From positions 62,001 to 126,000 of the forward strand of contig NZ_JAJISD010000002.1 of the NCBI RefSeq assembly GCF_020880995.1: a DNA stretch of 64,000 bases. Direction: 5' to 3'. The notes below the pieces were generated by a model. The model saw nothing but the letters and a program-made list of their open reading frames with translations. It did not search any database and was not told where the DNA came from. Numbering within the stretch: position 1 is the first letter of the stretch; the number at the start of each line of letters is the position of its first letter. Below, in pieces: positions 1 through 10,131 of the stretch. Origin of the DNA: Reyranella aquatilis. Its GTDB lineage: Bacteria; Pseudomonadota; Alphaproteobacteria; Reyranellales; Reyranellaceae. Position numbers and translations under genes: made by a program.

Positions 1-132
1 CGCTACCTGCCACAGGGCTCGATCAAGTACCTCTACCACCGGCGGGTGCTGGTCGCGCTGTCCGACAAGGTCGACGGCTACAAGCAGATGCCCGACGGCC
101 TGATCCGCGTCGTCGGCGTCAAGCTCAAGTAA
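1..132 (+). CDS. C-terminal tail of a peptide-type ABC substrate-binding protein (partial)
   Basis: Only the last 43 codons are inside the window, open from base 1 to TAA at 130-132. The tail, with charged residues and a short ending such as GLIRVVGVKLK, is what extracellular solute-binding proteins of the peptide/nickel family (SBP_bac_5) end with. Two DppB/DppC-type permease genes follow within 10 bp, which is the usual order (binding protein first). The assignment rests mainly on this context, because the fragment is too short for a domain call. The protein would be periplasmic and deliver ligand to the permeases downstream. Confidence 0.6.
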   Translation, partial: RYLPQGSIKYLYHRRVLVALSDKVDGYKQMPDGLIRVVGVKLK

Positions 133-141
133 GATCGAGCC

Positions 142-1083
142 TTGCTGACCTTCCTTTCCCAGCGGCTGCTGCAGATCATCCCGACGCTGATCCTGGTGTC
201 GATGCTGATCTTCGGCCTGCAGCAGCTCCTGCCGGGCGATCCGGCGCTGATCATGGCGGGCGAGGAACGCGACCCGAAGGTGCTCGAGGAGATCCGCGAG
301 CAGTACCGGCTGAACGAGCCGATTCCCGTCCAGTACTTCTACTGGATCAAGGGCGTACTCTCCGGAAACCTGGGCGAGTCGATGCGCCTCAAGGCCTCGG
401 TCTCCTCGCTGGTGGCCGAGAAGCTGCCGGTGACCCTGCAACTCGCCGCCATGGCGCTGGTCGTGGCGCTGGGCATCGGCATCCCGGCCGGCATCATCTC
501 GGCGGTGAAGAAGGACACCGGCTGGGACTATGGCGCCAACGTCTTCGCCCTGTGGGGCCTCAGCACGCCCAATTTCTGGCTGGGCATCCTGATGATCTTC
601 CTGTTCTCCGTCACGCTCGGCTGGTTGCCGGCCTCGGGCTACGTCCGGCTGGGCGAGGATTGGCGCGCCAGCCTCGCGACCACCGTGATGCCGGCCTTCG
701 TGCTGGGCAATGCGATCGCCGCCGTCCTGATGCGTCACACCCGCAGCGCCATGCTGCAGGCGATGGGGGCCGACTATGTTCGGACCGCCCGCGCCAAGGG
801 CCTTTACGAACGGCGGGTCGTGCTGAAGCACGCGCTGCGCAATGCGATGACGCCGGTCATCACCCTCGGCGCTCTCGAATTCGGCACGCTGCTTTCCGGC
901 GCCGTGCTGACCGAGCAGATCTTCACCATTCCGGGATTCGGCAAACTGATCGTCGATTCGGTGTTCAATCGCGACTATGCCGTGGTGCAGGGCGTCGTCC
1001 TGGTCACGGCGACGACCTACATCGTGTTGAACCTGCTGGCCGACGTGGCCTACGTGCTCGTCAATCCGCGGCTGCGAGGCTGA
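142..1083 (+). CDS. ABC transporter permease, DppB/OppB family
   Basis: Inner-membrane permease of 313 aa, normal for the DppB family. It shows the N-terminal signature helix (LLQIIPTLILVSMLIF), a periplasmic loop with LPGDPA, and the cytoplasmic EAA-type loop near residues 210-235 (DYVRTARAKGLYERRVVLKHALRNA) that contacts the ATPase. It would form the channel with the next gene. The start is TTG at 142; family alignment favours it because later ATGs would delete the first helix, although the ribosome binding site is weak. The gene lies 9 nt after the binding-protein gene and 5 nt before the second permease, so one operon. The ATPase genes are not visible and may lie left of the window. Confidence 0.92.
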   Translation: MLTFLSQRLLQIIPTLILVSMLIFGLQQLLPGDPALIMAGEERDPKVLEEIREQYRLNEPIPVQYFYWIKGVLSGNLGESMRLKASVSSLVAEKLPVTLQLAAMALVVALGIGIPAGIISAVKKDTGWDYGANVFALWGLSTPNFWLGILMIFLFSVTLGWLPASGYVRLGEDWRASLATTVMPAFVLGNAIAAVLMRHTRSAMLQAMGADYVRTARAKGLYERRVVLKHALRNAMTPVITLGALEFGTLLSGAVLTEQIFTIPGFGKLIVDSVFNRDYAVVQGVVLVTATTYIVLNLLADVAYVLVNPRLRG

Positions 1084-1088
1084 CCGAC

Positions 1089-1976
1089 ATGACCGCCGCC
1101 GCCGTCACCCCGACAGTCCCGACAACCGACGCCCGCGAGGAGAATCCCTGGGCGCGTGCCTGGCGGCGCCTCAAGCGTCGCAAGGGTGCGATGTTCGGCC
1201 TGGTGGTCGTCGTGCTGTTCGTGCTGGTCGCGATCCTGGCGCCGTTGATCTCGCCCTACGATCCCATTGCCACCAGCTTCACCCAGGTGCGCAAGCCGCC
1301 GTCCTGGGCGCACTGGCTCGGCACCGATGAGGTCGGCCGCGACGTGCTGGCCCGCATCATCTGGGGCGCCCGGGCCTCGCTCAGCGCGGGAGTCGTCTCG
1401 GTCGGAATCGCGCTCGGCATCGGTGTTCCGCTCGGCCTGCTGGCGGGCTATGCCGGCGGCTGGATCGACGCCGTTCTGTCGCGCGTCGTCGACGCGATGC
1501 TGGCCATCCCGTTCCTGATCCTGGCGATCGCCCTGGCGGCCTTCCTGGGACCCAGCCTGACCAATGCGATGATCGCGATCGGCGTCACGGCGACGCCCGT
1601 GTTCATCCGCCTGACGCGCGGCCAGACCCTCGCCGCCAAGGTCGAGGACTATGTCGAGGCCGCGCGCGCCGTCGGAAATCCGCACTGGCGCATCGCGCTG
1701 CGCCACGTCCTGCCCAACATCGTGCCACCGCTGCTGGTGCAGGCCTCGCTCGCTATCGCCGGCGCGATCATCGCCGAGGCGGCGCTGTCTTTCCTGGGAC
1801 TGGGCCAGCAGCCGCCGGCACCTTCGTGGGGCAGCATGCTGAACTCCGCGCAGCGCTTCATCGCGCAAGCGCCATGGATGGCCTTCTGGCCGGGCTTCGC
1901 GATCTTCTTCGCGGTCCTGTCGTTCAACCTGCTGGGCGACGGACTGCGCGACGCTCTGGACCCTCGCCACAAGTAA
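1089..1976 (+). CDS. ABC transporter permease, DppC/OppC family
   Basis: Second permease of the same importer, 295 aa. The N-terminal soluble stretch (about 40 aa) is followed by the first helix at about 41-65, then the family motif GTDEVGRDVLARIIWGAR and the EAA loop DYVEAARAVGNPHWRIALRHVLPN. The C-terminus ends LLGDGLRDALDPRHK, the classic DppC ending. ATG at 1089 is chosen because the family begins with a short charged cytoplasmic tail. A much longer open frame reaches upstream to 552 but overlaps the first permease and encodes low-complexity shadow sequence. It is the last gene of this operon on the plus strand; the next gene converges. Confidence 0.93.
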   Translation: MTAAAVTPTVPTTDAREENPWARAWRRLKRRKGAMFGLVVVVLFVLVAILAPLISPYDPIATSFTQVRKPPSWAHWLGTDEVGRDVLARIIWGARASLSAGVVSVGIALGIGVPLGLLAGYAGGWIDAVLSRVVDAMLAIPFLILAIALAAFLGPSLTNAMIAIGVTATPVFIRLTRGQTLAAKVEDYVEAARAVGNPHWRIALRHVLPNIVPPLLVQASLAIAGAIIAEAALSFLGLGQQPPAPSWGSMLNSAQRFIAQAPWMAFWPGFAIFFAVLSFNLLGDGLRDALDPRHK

Positions 1977-1988
1977 GCGGCGAAGGGC

Positions 1989-2252
1989 TCAGTTCGGCAA
2001 CGACGTATCCACCGAGGCGAAGGCCGGAACGCCGCTGGTGAGCATCGTCACACGCTCCTCGACGAGCAACTGCGACACGGCCAGGAAATGCACGAGCTCA
2101 CCGTCGCCGAGGCTCTGGGCCTCGTCGATCATCTCGCGCACCGCATGCCACACCCTGAACAGGGCCGCCGCCCGTTTCTTTTCCGAAAGCGGGGCGCGAC
2201 CGCGCCGCCGCCTGATGTTCGGTTCGATGATGATTTCGAAGACGTCCGCCAT
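1989..2252 (-). CDS. Small hypothetical protein
   Basis: An 87-aa protein that I do not recognise. It has a basic stretch near residues 13-20 (IRRRRGRAPL) and an alpha-helical, charged middle (KKRAAALFRVWHAVREMIDEAQ), and no signal peptide or membrane segment. The ATG at 2252 has a purine-rich GGCGGGTAGAG just upstream. It converges on the dppC-like gene (12 nt between stops) and stands apart from the acetyltransferase operon, which is read in the same direction and ends 137 bp upstream. Codon use is like that of its neighbours, which supports a real gene, but no function can be given. Confidence 0.6.
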   Translation of the reverse strand: MADVFEIIIEPNIRRRRGRAPLSEKKRAAALFRVWHAVREMIDEAQSLGDGELVHFLAVSQLLVEERVTMLTSGVPAFASVDTSLPN

Positions 2253-2389
2253 CTCTACCCGCCTGCCGCTTGCAACGCTTCCCCTGGTCCGGCTGTCGCC
2301 GGTTACACAAGCCTACCGCAAAAGCGATGCCAGGCGAGGGCAATCCGACGGGCCGTGTCCTGGATCGACGGCCGGTCCGGAAGCGAGCG

Positions 2390-2953
2390 TCAGCCGCGGC
2401 TGCTGCCGAGAGGCAGGCCGTTGGCGTCGAGTTGGGGCTCGTTGCGCACCGTCACGGAGTCGGGGGCATCGGCATCCGCCAGCGGCTTGCCCGGATCGAC
2501 CGGCATGGTCATCGCAACCAGGCGCTTCGGCCCCTTGCCGGTATCGCCGGCTTCGACGCGCCGCCAGCCCTGCTTTTCCAGGTACTTGATGTCCCGCGGA
2601 AGGGCCTGCGTGTAGAGCATCCGCGCTCCACGGCTTTCCGCCAGCTTGCGGCAGCGCTCGATGAGGAGCTCGCCGATGTTGTTGCCGCGGAAGCGCTGCA
2701 TGACGGCCAGCCGCTCCGGCATCGCGAAGGACTGGAACCAGCGCAGGCGAACCGCGCCTACCGGCTCCTCGCCGAGATAGGCGATGATGTGGGTGGCGCC
2801 GAAATCGTGTCCGTCGAATTCCTCGGAGTACGGGATGTCCTGTTCTCCGATGAAGCAGGCGGCGCGCACGGCGAAAGCCTGGAGGGAATCCTCCATCTTC
2901 ATCGCAAGCTTGATGGTGACGGGCTGGCCGCCGATCGAACGGGTGGTGTCCAT
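2390..2953 (-). CDS. GNAT family N-acetyltransferase (paralogue A)
   Basis: A 187-aa acyltransferase of the GNAT fold. The N-terminal half carries RAACFIGEQDIPYSEEFDGHD, where the catalytic/acceptor side is built. The acetyl-CoA loop is seen as RFRGNNIGELLIERC (about residues 86-100), followed by the beta strand MLYTQAL and the C-terminal LEKQGWRRV. ATG at 2953 is preferred over an upstream start at 2995 because GGGAG lies 7 nt before it. It is clearly related to the next gene (2967-3581): both contain RAA-F-GEQ and the EE-DG-D motif. It is the last gene of a three-gene operon with a membrane nucleotidyltransferase. The substrate is unknown. Confidence 0.85.
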   Translation of the reverse strand: MDTTRSIGGQPVTIKLAMKMEDSLQAFAVRAACFIGEQDIPYSEEFDGHDFGATHIIAYLGEEPVGAVRLRWFQSFAMPERLAVMQRFRGNNIGELLIERCRKLAESRGARMLYTQALPRDIKYLEKQGWRRVEAGDTGKGPKRLVAMTMPVDPGKPLADADAPDSVTVRNEPQLDANGLPLGSSRG

Positions 2954-2966
2954 GTGTCCTGCTCCC

Positions 2967-3581
2967 TCAGCCGCGGCGCTCGGTCCATTCCGCATGCGGA
3001 TTGGACGCCCCGCGCTCCATCGACTGCTCGAGGATGCCCGGCATGTCGAGCTGGTCCTCGGGACGGTTCAAGACCATCGGGTCGGTCGTGACCGTCGGGG
3101 CGTTCTCGCCGACGTCGAGGTCGCAGGCGAAGGCGCCGTATTCATGGTCGGAGAAGTGGAAGACCTTGTCGTCGACCTTGCGGAATCCGTCCTTCTCGAA
3201 GATCGGCCAAAGGCGCTTCTGGCCGTGCAGGTAGGCCTTGGGATAGCCCTTCTTGCGGCAGAATTCCTTGGCCCAGTTCACGAACGGCAGGAACAGGCCG
3301 TACGAGCGGTAGCGCTTCAGGATGATGGCGCGTTCGAGCTTGGCGAAGCCCGAGAACCAGCGCACGCGGATCGAGGCGGCGGGCTCGCCATCGACGTACA
3401 GGATCAGATGGCTGGCCGTGTAGTCGTTGCCGTCATACTCCTCCCAGTAGGGGCACTGCTGCTCCCCCATGAAGACGGCAGCGCGCAGCATGAAGCACTG
3501 CATCATCTCGTCGGAGGTCGATGCCAGCTTGATCGTGATCTCGGGCCGGTTGCTCTGGTCGGCGGTCGGTTGGTCGGTCAT
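2967..3581 (-). CDS. GNAT family N-acetyltransferase (paralogue B)
   Basis: A 204-aa GNAT-fold protein, paralogous to the gene 13 bp downstream. It shares RAAVFMGEQQCPYWEEYDGND and a strand-turn ILYVDGEPAASIRVRWFSGFAKLERA. The acetyl-CoA pyrophosphate loop is degenerate (RYRSYGLFLPFVNWAKEFC instead of R/Q-x-x-G-x-G/A), so it may bind a different acyl carrier or have weak catalysis. The C-terminal 40 residues are an acidic, Pro-rich extension not seen in simple GNATs. It starts 1 nt after the stop of the nucleotidyltransferase, indicating coupled translation. The substrate is unknown. Confidence 0.82.
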   Translation of the reverse strand: MTDQPTADQSNRPEITIKLASTSDEMMQCFMLRAAVFMGEQQCPYWEEYDGNDYTASHLILYVDGEPAASIRVRWFSGFAKLERAIILKRYRSYGLFLPFVNWAKEFCRKKGYPKAYLHGQKRLWPIFEKDGFRKVDDKVFHFSDHEYGAFACDLDVGENAPTVTTDPMVLNRPEDQLDMPGILEQSMERGASNPHAEWTERRG

Positions 3582-3582
3582 G

Positions 3583-4878
3583 TCACTTCCCCTCGGTCAG
3601 TACGCCATTGTCATTCCGAAAGTGTCGGCCACCGGCCGTTACTGTCGGAAGATTCTGTGAAATCTGCGCGAGCACATCGGTGACGACAGGGGGCGTCATG
3701 CCCTTCGCACCGCGCCGTATGGCGGTGGCCGAAACCTTGTCGCGGCGCAGGATGCACCAGGGGTAGATCCAGCCGCATTCGTCGGCGATCTGCCGAACCA
3801 GCATGCCGCCGAAGTCCGTGCCATGGATGATGTGTAGTCGGACACCGGGATGCCGCCGCTTGATCTCGGCGATCACGCCCTGGAAGCCGCGCGCGTAATA
3901 GACGTCGGAATAGACCGCGACCTCGACCTTGTCGGCGAGGCCGGCCTCCGCCAGCGAAAGCTCGATCAGGGCGACCCGGGTTTCCGGAGGCAGGAACACG
4001 TTCCCGGTCGGGAAGTAGTCGACGTTGGAGTCGGCCTTGTCCGTCTTCTCGTAGATCTGGAAGCCATCCTTGAGCTGACCGACCCGGATCTCGCCCTTGC
4101 GGAAGGCGTCCACGTGCAGCTTCGGGATCAGCACCGGATGGATGATGACCTTGTCGAGGCCCCGCTGGTCGATGGCCGCCCGTAGCAGCGCGATGTGGCT
4201 GTTGTGGAAGGGATTGAAGGTGCCGAAGAACAGCCCGATGCCGCCCTTCGGGGCTATCACCGACCGAAGGTCCGAGAGCAGCCCGACCAGGAAGAGCGTC
4301 CCGCCCAGCCCAAAGCCCAGCAGCAGGAACCCCTCCCGGGCGCCCGGCACGCCGGCCGTGCCGAGGGCCGCCAGGGTGACGTTGACCAGAATGCCGACGA
4401 GGGTGTTGCGGTTCGCATCCCCGATCCCCCGCGCGACGAGATAGCCGCCCAGGTACTGGGTTCCTTGCGAGGCCAACGTGGTGACCACCGCGGCGCCGGC
4501 AAAGCCGCCCACGGACGCAATTCCCGCTTGGTTGAGCGCACCCCCCCATAACATCAGCCAGAACATCACCAGGTTGAACGCCAATTGCGGGACGAACCGG
4601 CCGAACCGGCCGCCCGTGACGAAGCCGAACTGGTTGTTTGCCCAAAGTTCGGCCTTGTTACTGAGCTTGGCGTAGCTCGGAAGGAATACCCCAACGAAGA
4701 TTGACACGCCGATCAGCGTGGGGTTAGCCCAACTGCCGTGCGCATACGCATAGCTCAAGTATGTTAAAAGTCCGCCCAGGGCGGCCATGCGCGTCGAGGG
4801 ACTGCGCAGATAGCGGCTGATTTTGCCGGTACGGGCGGCTGCCGGGGCGGCATTTCCGTCTGACCTGGTGGGGGCCAC
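3583..4878 (-). CDS. Membrane-anchored nucleotidyltransferase (cytidylyltransferase/NMNAT-like fold)
   Basis: A 431-aa two-part protein. Residues about 32-200 hold roughly six hydrophobic segments rich in Gly/Ala. Residues about 210-410 form a soluble domain with the HxGH-superfamily nucleotide-binding motif GTFNPFHNSH (219-228) and a C-terminal VSATAIRRG (382-390), equivalent to the ISSTxIR motif of nicotinate/nicotinamide nucleotide and pantetheine-phosphate adenylyltransferases. It should transfer a nucleotidyl group at the cytoplasmic face of the membrane; the acceptor is unknown. The start is GTG at 4878 with AGGAG 7 nt upstream. It is the first gene of an operon with two GNAT enzymes and is divergent from a LysR gene 230 bp away. 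The fusion is unusual: NadD and CoaD are normally soluble and about 160-220 aa. Confidence 0.75.
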   Translation of the reverse strand: MAPTRSDGNAAPAAARTGKISRYLRSPSTRMAALGGLLTYLSYAYAHGSWANPTLIGVSIFVGVFLPSYAKLSNKAELWANNQFGFVTGGRFGRFVPQLAFNLVMFWLMLWGGALNQAGIASVGGFAGAAVVTTLASQGTQYLGGYLVARGIGDANRNTLVGILVNVTLAALGTAGVPGAREGFLLLGFGLGGTLFLVGLLSDLRSVIAPKGGIGLFFGTFNPFHNSHIALLRAAIDQRGLDKVIIHPVLIPKLHVDAFRKGEIRVGQLKDGFQIYEKTDKADSNVDYFPTGNVFLPPETRVALIELSLAEAGLADKVEVAVYSDVYYARGFQGVIAEIKRRHPGVRLHIIHGTDFGGMLVRQIADECGWIYPWCILRRDKVSATAIRRGAKGMTPPVVTDVLAQISQNLPTVTAGGRHFRNDNGVLTEGK

Positions 4879-5108
4879 GGGCGTCTCCTGGTCTCAATGC
4901 GGGCGTCGATCCGGATATATACAACCGGCAGATCGACTGACGAATAACTGGGCCGGGGTTGTCGCCGAGCCCGAAATGGCCCCGAAAACCGCCTAAACTG
5001 CCAATTTTGAGACAGAAAACGACATTCCGCGGATAGTGGTGTAGGATAAACTACGACCGTCTCGTCCGTTAAGGATGGGGCCACACCCATATTGTATCGA
5101 TTGTTGCC
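4879..5108. promoter_or_regulatory. Divergent intergenic region, nucleotidyltransferase operon / LysR gene
   Basis: This 230-bp gap, the longest gene-free stretch in the window, is noticeably richer in A and T than its surroundings. Read on the minus strand, TATATAT around 4914-4921 lies about 36 nt before the GTG start of the nucleotidyltransferase and could be its -10 element. On the plus strand no clear -35/-10 pair stands out to me. A LysR-type operator (T-N11-A dyad) would be expected here, but I cannot single one out with confidence. Confidence 0.4.
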
Positions 5109-6083
5109 ATGGTCACGACTCCTCCGCGCAAGACCAAAATTCCCAACATCCTTGGCGATTGGGACGACGTGCGTTTTTTCCTTGCGGTTGCAAAGACTGG
5201 AAGTTTCAGCGCCGCCGCCACCCAGTTGAACACCAAACAGACGACGGTCGGCCGCCGGATCCAGGCGCTGGAGCGGCGCCTAGGGGCCAAGCTATTCGAC
5301 CGCCACCGCCACGGTATGGAGGTGACCCCGGCCGCCCGCGGCGTGCTGGTGCAGGCCGAATCGATGATGTCCAACGCCACGGCGATCGAGCGGCATCTGG
5401 CCGGTCTCGACCGCGAGATGGCGGGCATCGTCCGCATCGCCGCAACCGAGGGCATTGCCGCCCACTGGCTGGTGCCGCGCCTCGGCGTTCTGCGCCGCAC
5501 CCATCCCGACATCATCGTCCAGGTGATCGCGGGCGATCAGGTGCTCGACCTGGCTACCCGGCAGGCCGATCTCGCCATCCGCTTTTTCCGGCCCACGTCG
5601 AACCAGCTGGTGGCGGCGCGCGTCGGCCAGGTGAACATGTCGATCTTCGCGGCCCCGTCCTACATCGAGCAGTACGGCCTGCCGCAGAAGCTCGACGACA
5701 TGCGCGAGCATCATGTCGTCGACCACACGACCCTCCACAGCCTCCCGGCCATGAAGCCGTGGAGCGAGGTGGTCGAGCGCAGCACGTCCGTGGTGCTGCG
5801 CACGAACTCCTCCTACGCGGCGATGGAGGCCGTGCAGACCGGCTACGGCATCTCGGTGTTCCCCGACTACATCGCCAAGTCCTCTAACCTGGTCGCCGCC
5901 CCGATCGACCTCAAGATCGTGCGCGATATCTGGCTGGTCAGCCATGAGGAGACCAACAAAGGCGCGCGTATCCGCACCGTCATCGACTATGTGCGCGAGC
6001 AGTTCCGCAAGGATGAGCGGGAATGGTTCTCGACCACGCCGCGCAGCAGAAGCGCCGCGACCGGTTCGATCGCTGCGGCCTGA
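5109..6083 (+). CDS. LysR-family transcriptional regulator
   Basis: A 324-aa DNA-binding regulator. The winged helix-turn-helix covers residues about 17-76 (VRFFLAVAKTGSFSAAATQL, then GRRIQALERRLGAKLFDR), followed by a LysR substrate-binding domain from about 100 (GIVRIAATEGIAAHWLVPRL). The C-terminus is an extended Ser/Ala-rich tail. It is divergent from the nucleotidyltransferase/GNAT operon across a 230-bp AT-richer gap, the usual arrangement for a LysR protein controlling its neighbour, so it is the likely regulator of that operon. The stop codon sits in the loop of a GC hairpin (GCGGCC/GGCCGC, 6075-6089) without a T-run. Confidence 0.92.
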   Translation: MVTTPPRKTKIPNILGDWDDVRFFLAVAKTGSFSAAATQLNTKQTTVGRRIQALERRLGAKLFDRHRHGMEVTPAARGVLVQAESMMSNATAIERHLAGLDREMAGIVRIAATEGIAAHWLVPRLGVLRRTHPDIIVQVIAGDQVLDLATRQADLAIRFFRPTSNQLVAARVGQVNMSIFAAPSYIEQYGLPQKLDDMREHHVVDHTTLHSLPAMKPWSEVVERSTSVVLRTNSSYAAMEAVQTGYGISVFPDYIAKSSNLVAAPIDLKIVRDIWLVSHEETNKGARIRTVIDYVREQFRKDEREWFSTTPRSRSAATGSIAAA

Positions 6084-6096
6084 GGCCGCCTCACTT

Positions 6097-6528
6097 CTAT
6101 TCGAGGGCGGCCTTCAGCTTCGAGCAGATCGCCTCGATCTCTTTCTTGTCGCCCGGCTGGTAGACCCAGTTCAGCCGGACCTTGTCGTCGGGATAGCGCG
6201 GCAGGATGTGGACATGGAGATGGGGCACGCTCTGCCCCGCTCCCGGGCCATTGGATTGCAGGAGATTCACGCCGGTCGGCTTCAGCACGGCGAGCGCCGC
6301 CTTCGCCACGCGCTGAGCGGTCCTCGCGACATCGCCGAGTATCTCCGGCGGGATGACGTCGACCGTCGGCCAATGGCCCTTCGCCACGGCGAGCGCATGG
6401 CCCGGATTGACGGGATTGATGTCCATGAAGGCGATGGTCGTCTCGTCCTCCATCAGCTTGAAGCAGGGCAGTTGCCCGGCCACGATCCTGCAGAAGATGC
6501 AGCCGTCATCGGTCGGATGGCTCGTCAT
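6097..6528 (-). CDS. HIT family protein (histidine-triad nucleotide hydrolase)
   Basis: A 143-aa cytoplasmic protein with the histidine triad HLHVHILPR near residue 98 and the upstream CIFCRIVAGQLP zinc-type start typical of Hint/Fhit-like enzymes. The family cleaves nucleotide-P bonds, for example adenosine phosphoramidates or dinucleoside polyphosphates. Its ATG overlaps the meaB stop by 4 nt (ATGA), so it is the last gene of the glyQ-glyS-ppdK-meaB run. The length is normal. It converges with the LysR gene, whose stop is 13 bp away. Confidence 0.93.
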   Translation of the reverse strand: MTSHPTDDGCIFCRIVAGQLPCFKLMEDETTIAFMDINPVNPGHALAVAKGHWPTVDVIPPEILGDVARTAQRVAKAALAVLKPTGVNLLQSNGPGAGQSVPHLHVHILPRYPDDKVRLNWVYQPGDKKEIEAICSKLKAALE

Positions 6529-7453
6529 GGTCTCTCCAGCGCTCGGCCCAGTTCTCGCAGCCTCTGAAAAGGTTGTGCGCCCGGTGCCAGGGTCAGGTCC
6601 AGGTGCATGCGCCCCAGCCGCGCAAGCCCGTCGCGGCCGAAACGATCGCGCAACGACTCGCCCACCCAGCCCTGGCTCTGGCGATGACGGGCCACCGCCA
6701 ACCGACCGTCGGCCGACAGGTGGTCCCGGTGATCCTCGAGCGCCTTCACCAGGCCTTCCATCCCGGCCCCGGTTCGCGACGACACGGCCAGCGTCCGGAC
6801 GGGCCAGTCGCCGGCATCGCCCGCCGTCGAGAGTGACAAGGCCCCCGCGACGTCGGCGCGGGCGCGCTCGGCCGCAGCGCCCATGTCGGCTTTGGTGACG
6901 ACCACCAGATGCGGGATCTCGACGATTCCCGCCTTCATGAACTGGAGGGAATCGCCCGAACCGGGCTGGACGCAGAAGACGACCGTATCGGCCACCCCTG
7001 CCACGTCCGTTTCGGACTGCCCTACCCCCACCGTCTCGATGAGCACGCGATCGAACAGCGCCCGCATCAGGACCATGGCTGCCAGAGTCTGATCCGCCAG
7101 GCCGCCCAGCCGGTCGCGAGCCGCCATCGAGCGCACGAAGCAGCCCGGGTCGGAGCCGTCATGGACGATGCGCACCCGGTCGCCGAGCAGGGCGCCGCCG
7201 CTGGTCCGCGACGAGGGATCGACGGCGATGACGCCGACGGTCTTGCCGCCCGCGCGCCAGGCCGCGACCAGCGCGGCGCACAGGGAGGATTTGCCGACAC
7301 CCGGCGGTCCCGTGACACCCACGACATGGGCCCGCGGCTCGCGCCACGCCGCGTCGAGCAGGTCCTGCGCCGTCTCGCTCTCGGGATCACGCTCCAGGCC
7401 GGCAAGCGCCGCGGCCAGCGCCCGCTTGCCGTCCCTGCGAAGCGCAGCCAGCG

Positions 7454-7457
<4 letters not shown>
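6525..7457 (-). CDS. meaB: MeaB/ArgK-family GTPase (methylmalonyl-CoA mutase chaperone)
   Basis: A 310-aa G3E-class GTPase. Visible motifs are the P-loop GPPGVGKSS (about residues 50-58), the [22 protein letters not shown] region that is diagnostic of MeaB/ArgK (here [18 protein letters not shown]), the ETVGVGQSE switch, and the TKAD base-recognition motif. MeaB protects and reloads B12 in acyl-CoA mutases such as methylmalonyl-CoA mutase. No mutase gene is in this window; instead meaB overlaps ppdK and the HIT gene by 4 nt on each side. This is unusual because meaB is often beside its mutase. Confidence 0.93.
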
Positions 7458-10129
<2,672 letters not shown>

Positions 10130-10131
10130 GC

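Noticed and set aside
6075..6089. GC hairpin at the LysR gene stop (6-bp stem) as a terminator
   Set aside because: Stem is short and no T-run follows, so I mention it only in the gene entry.
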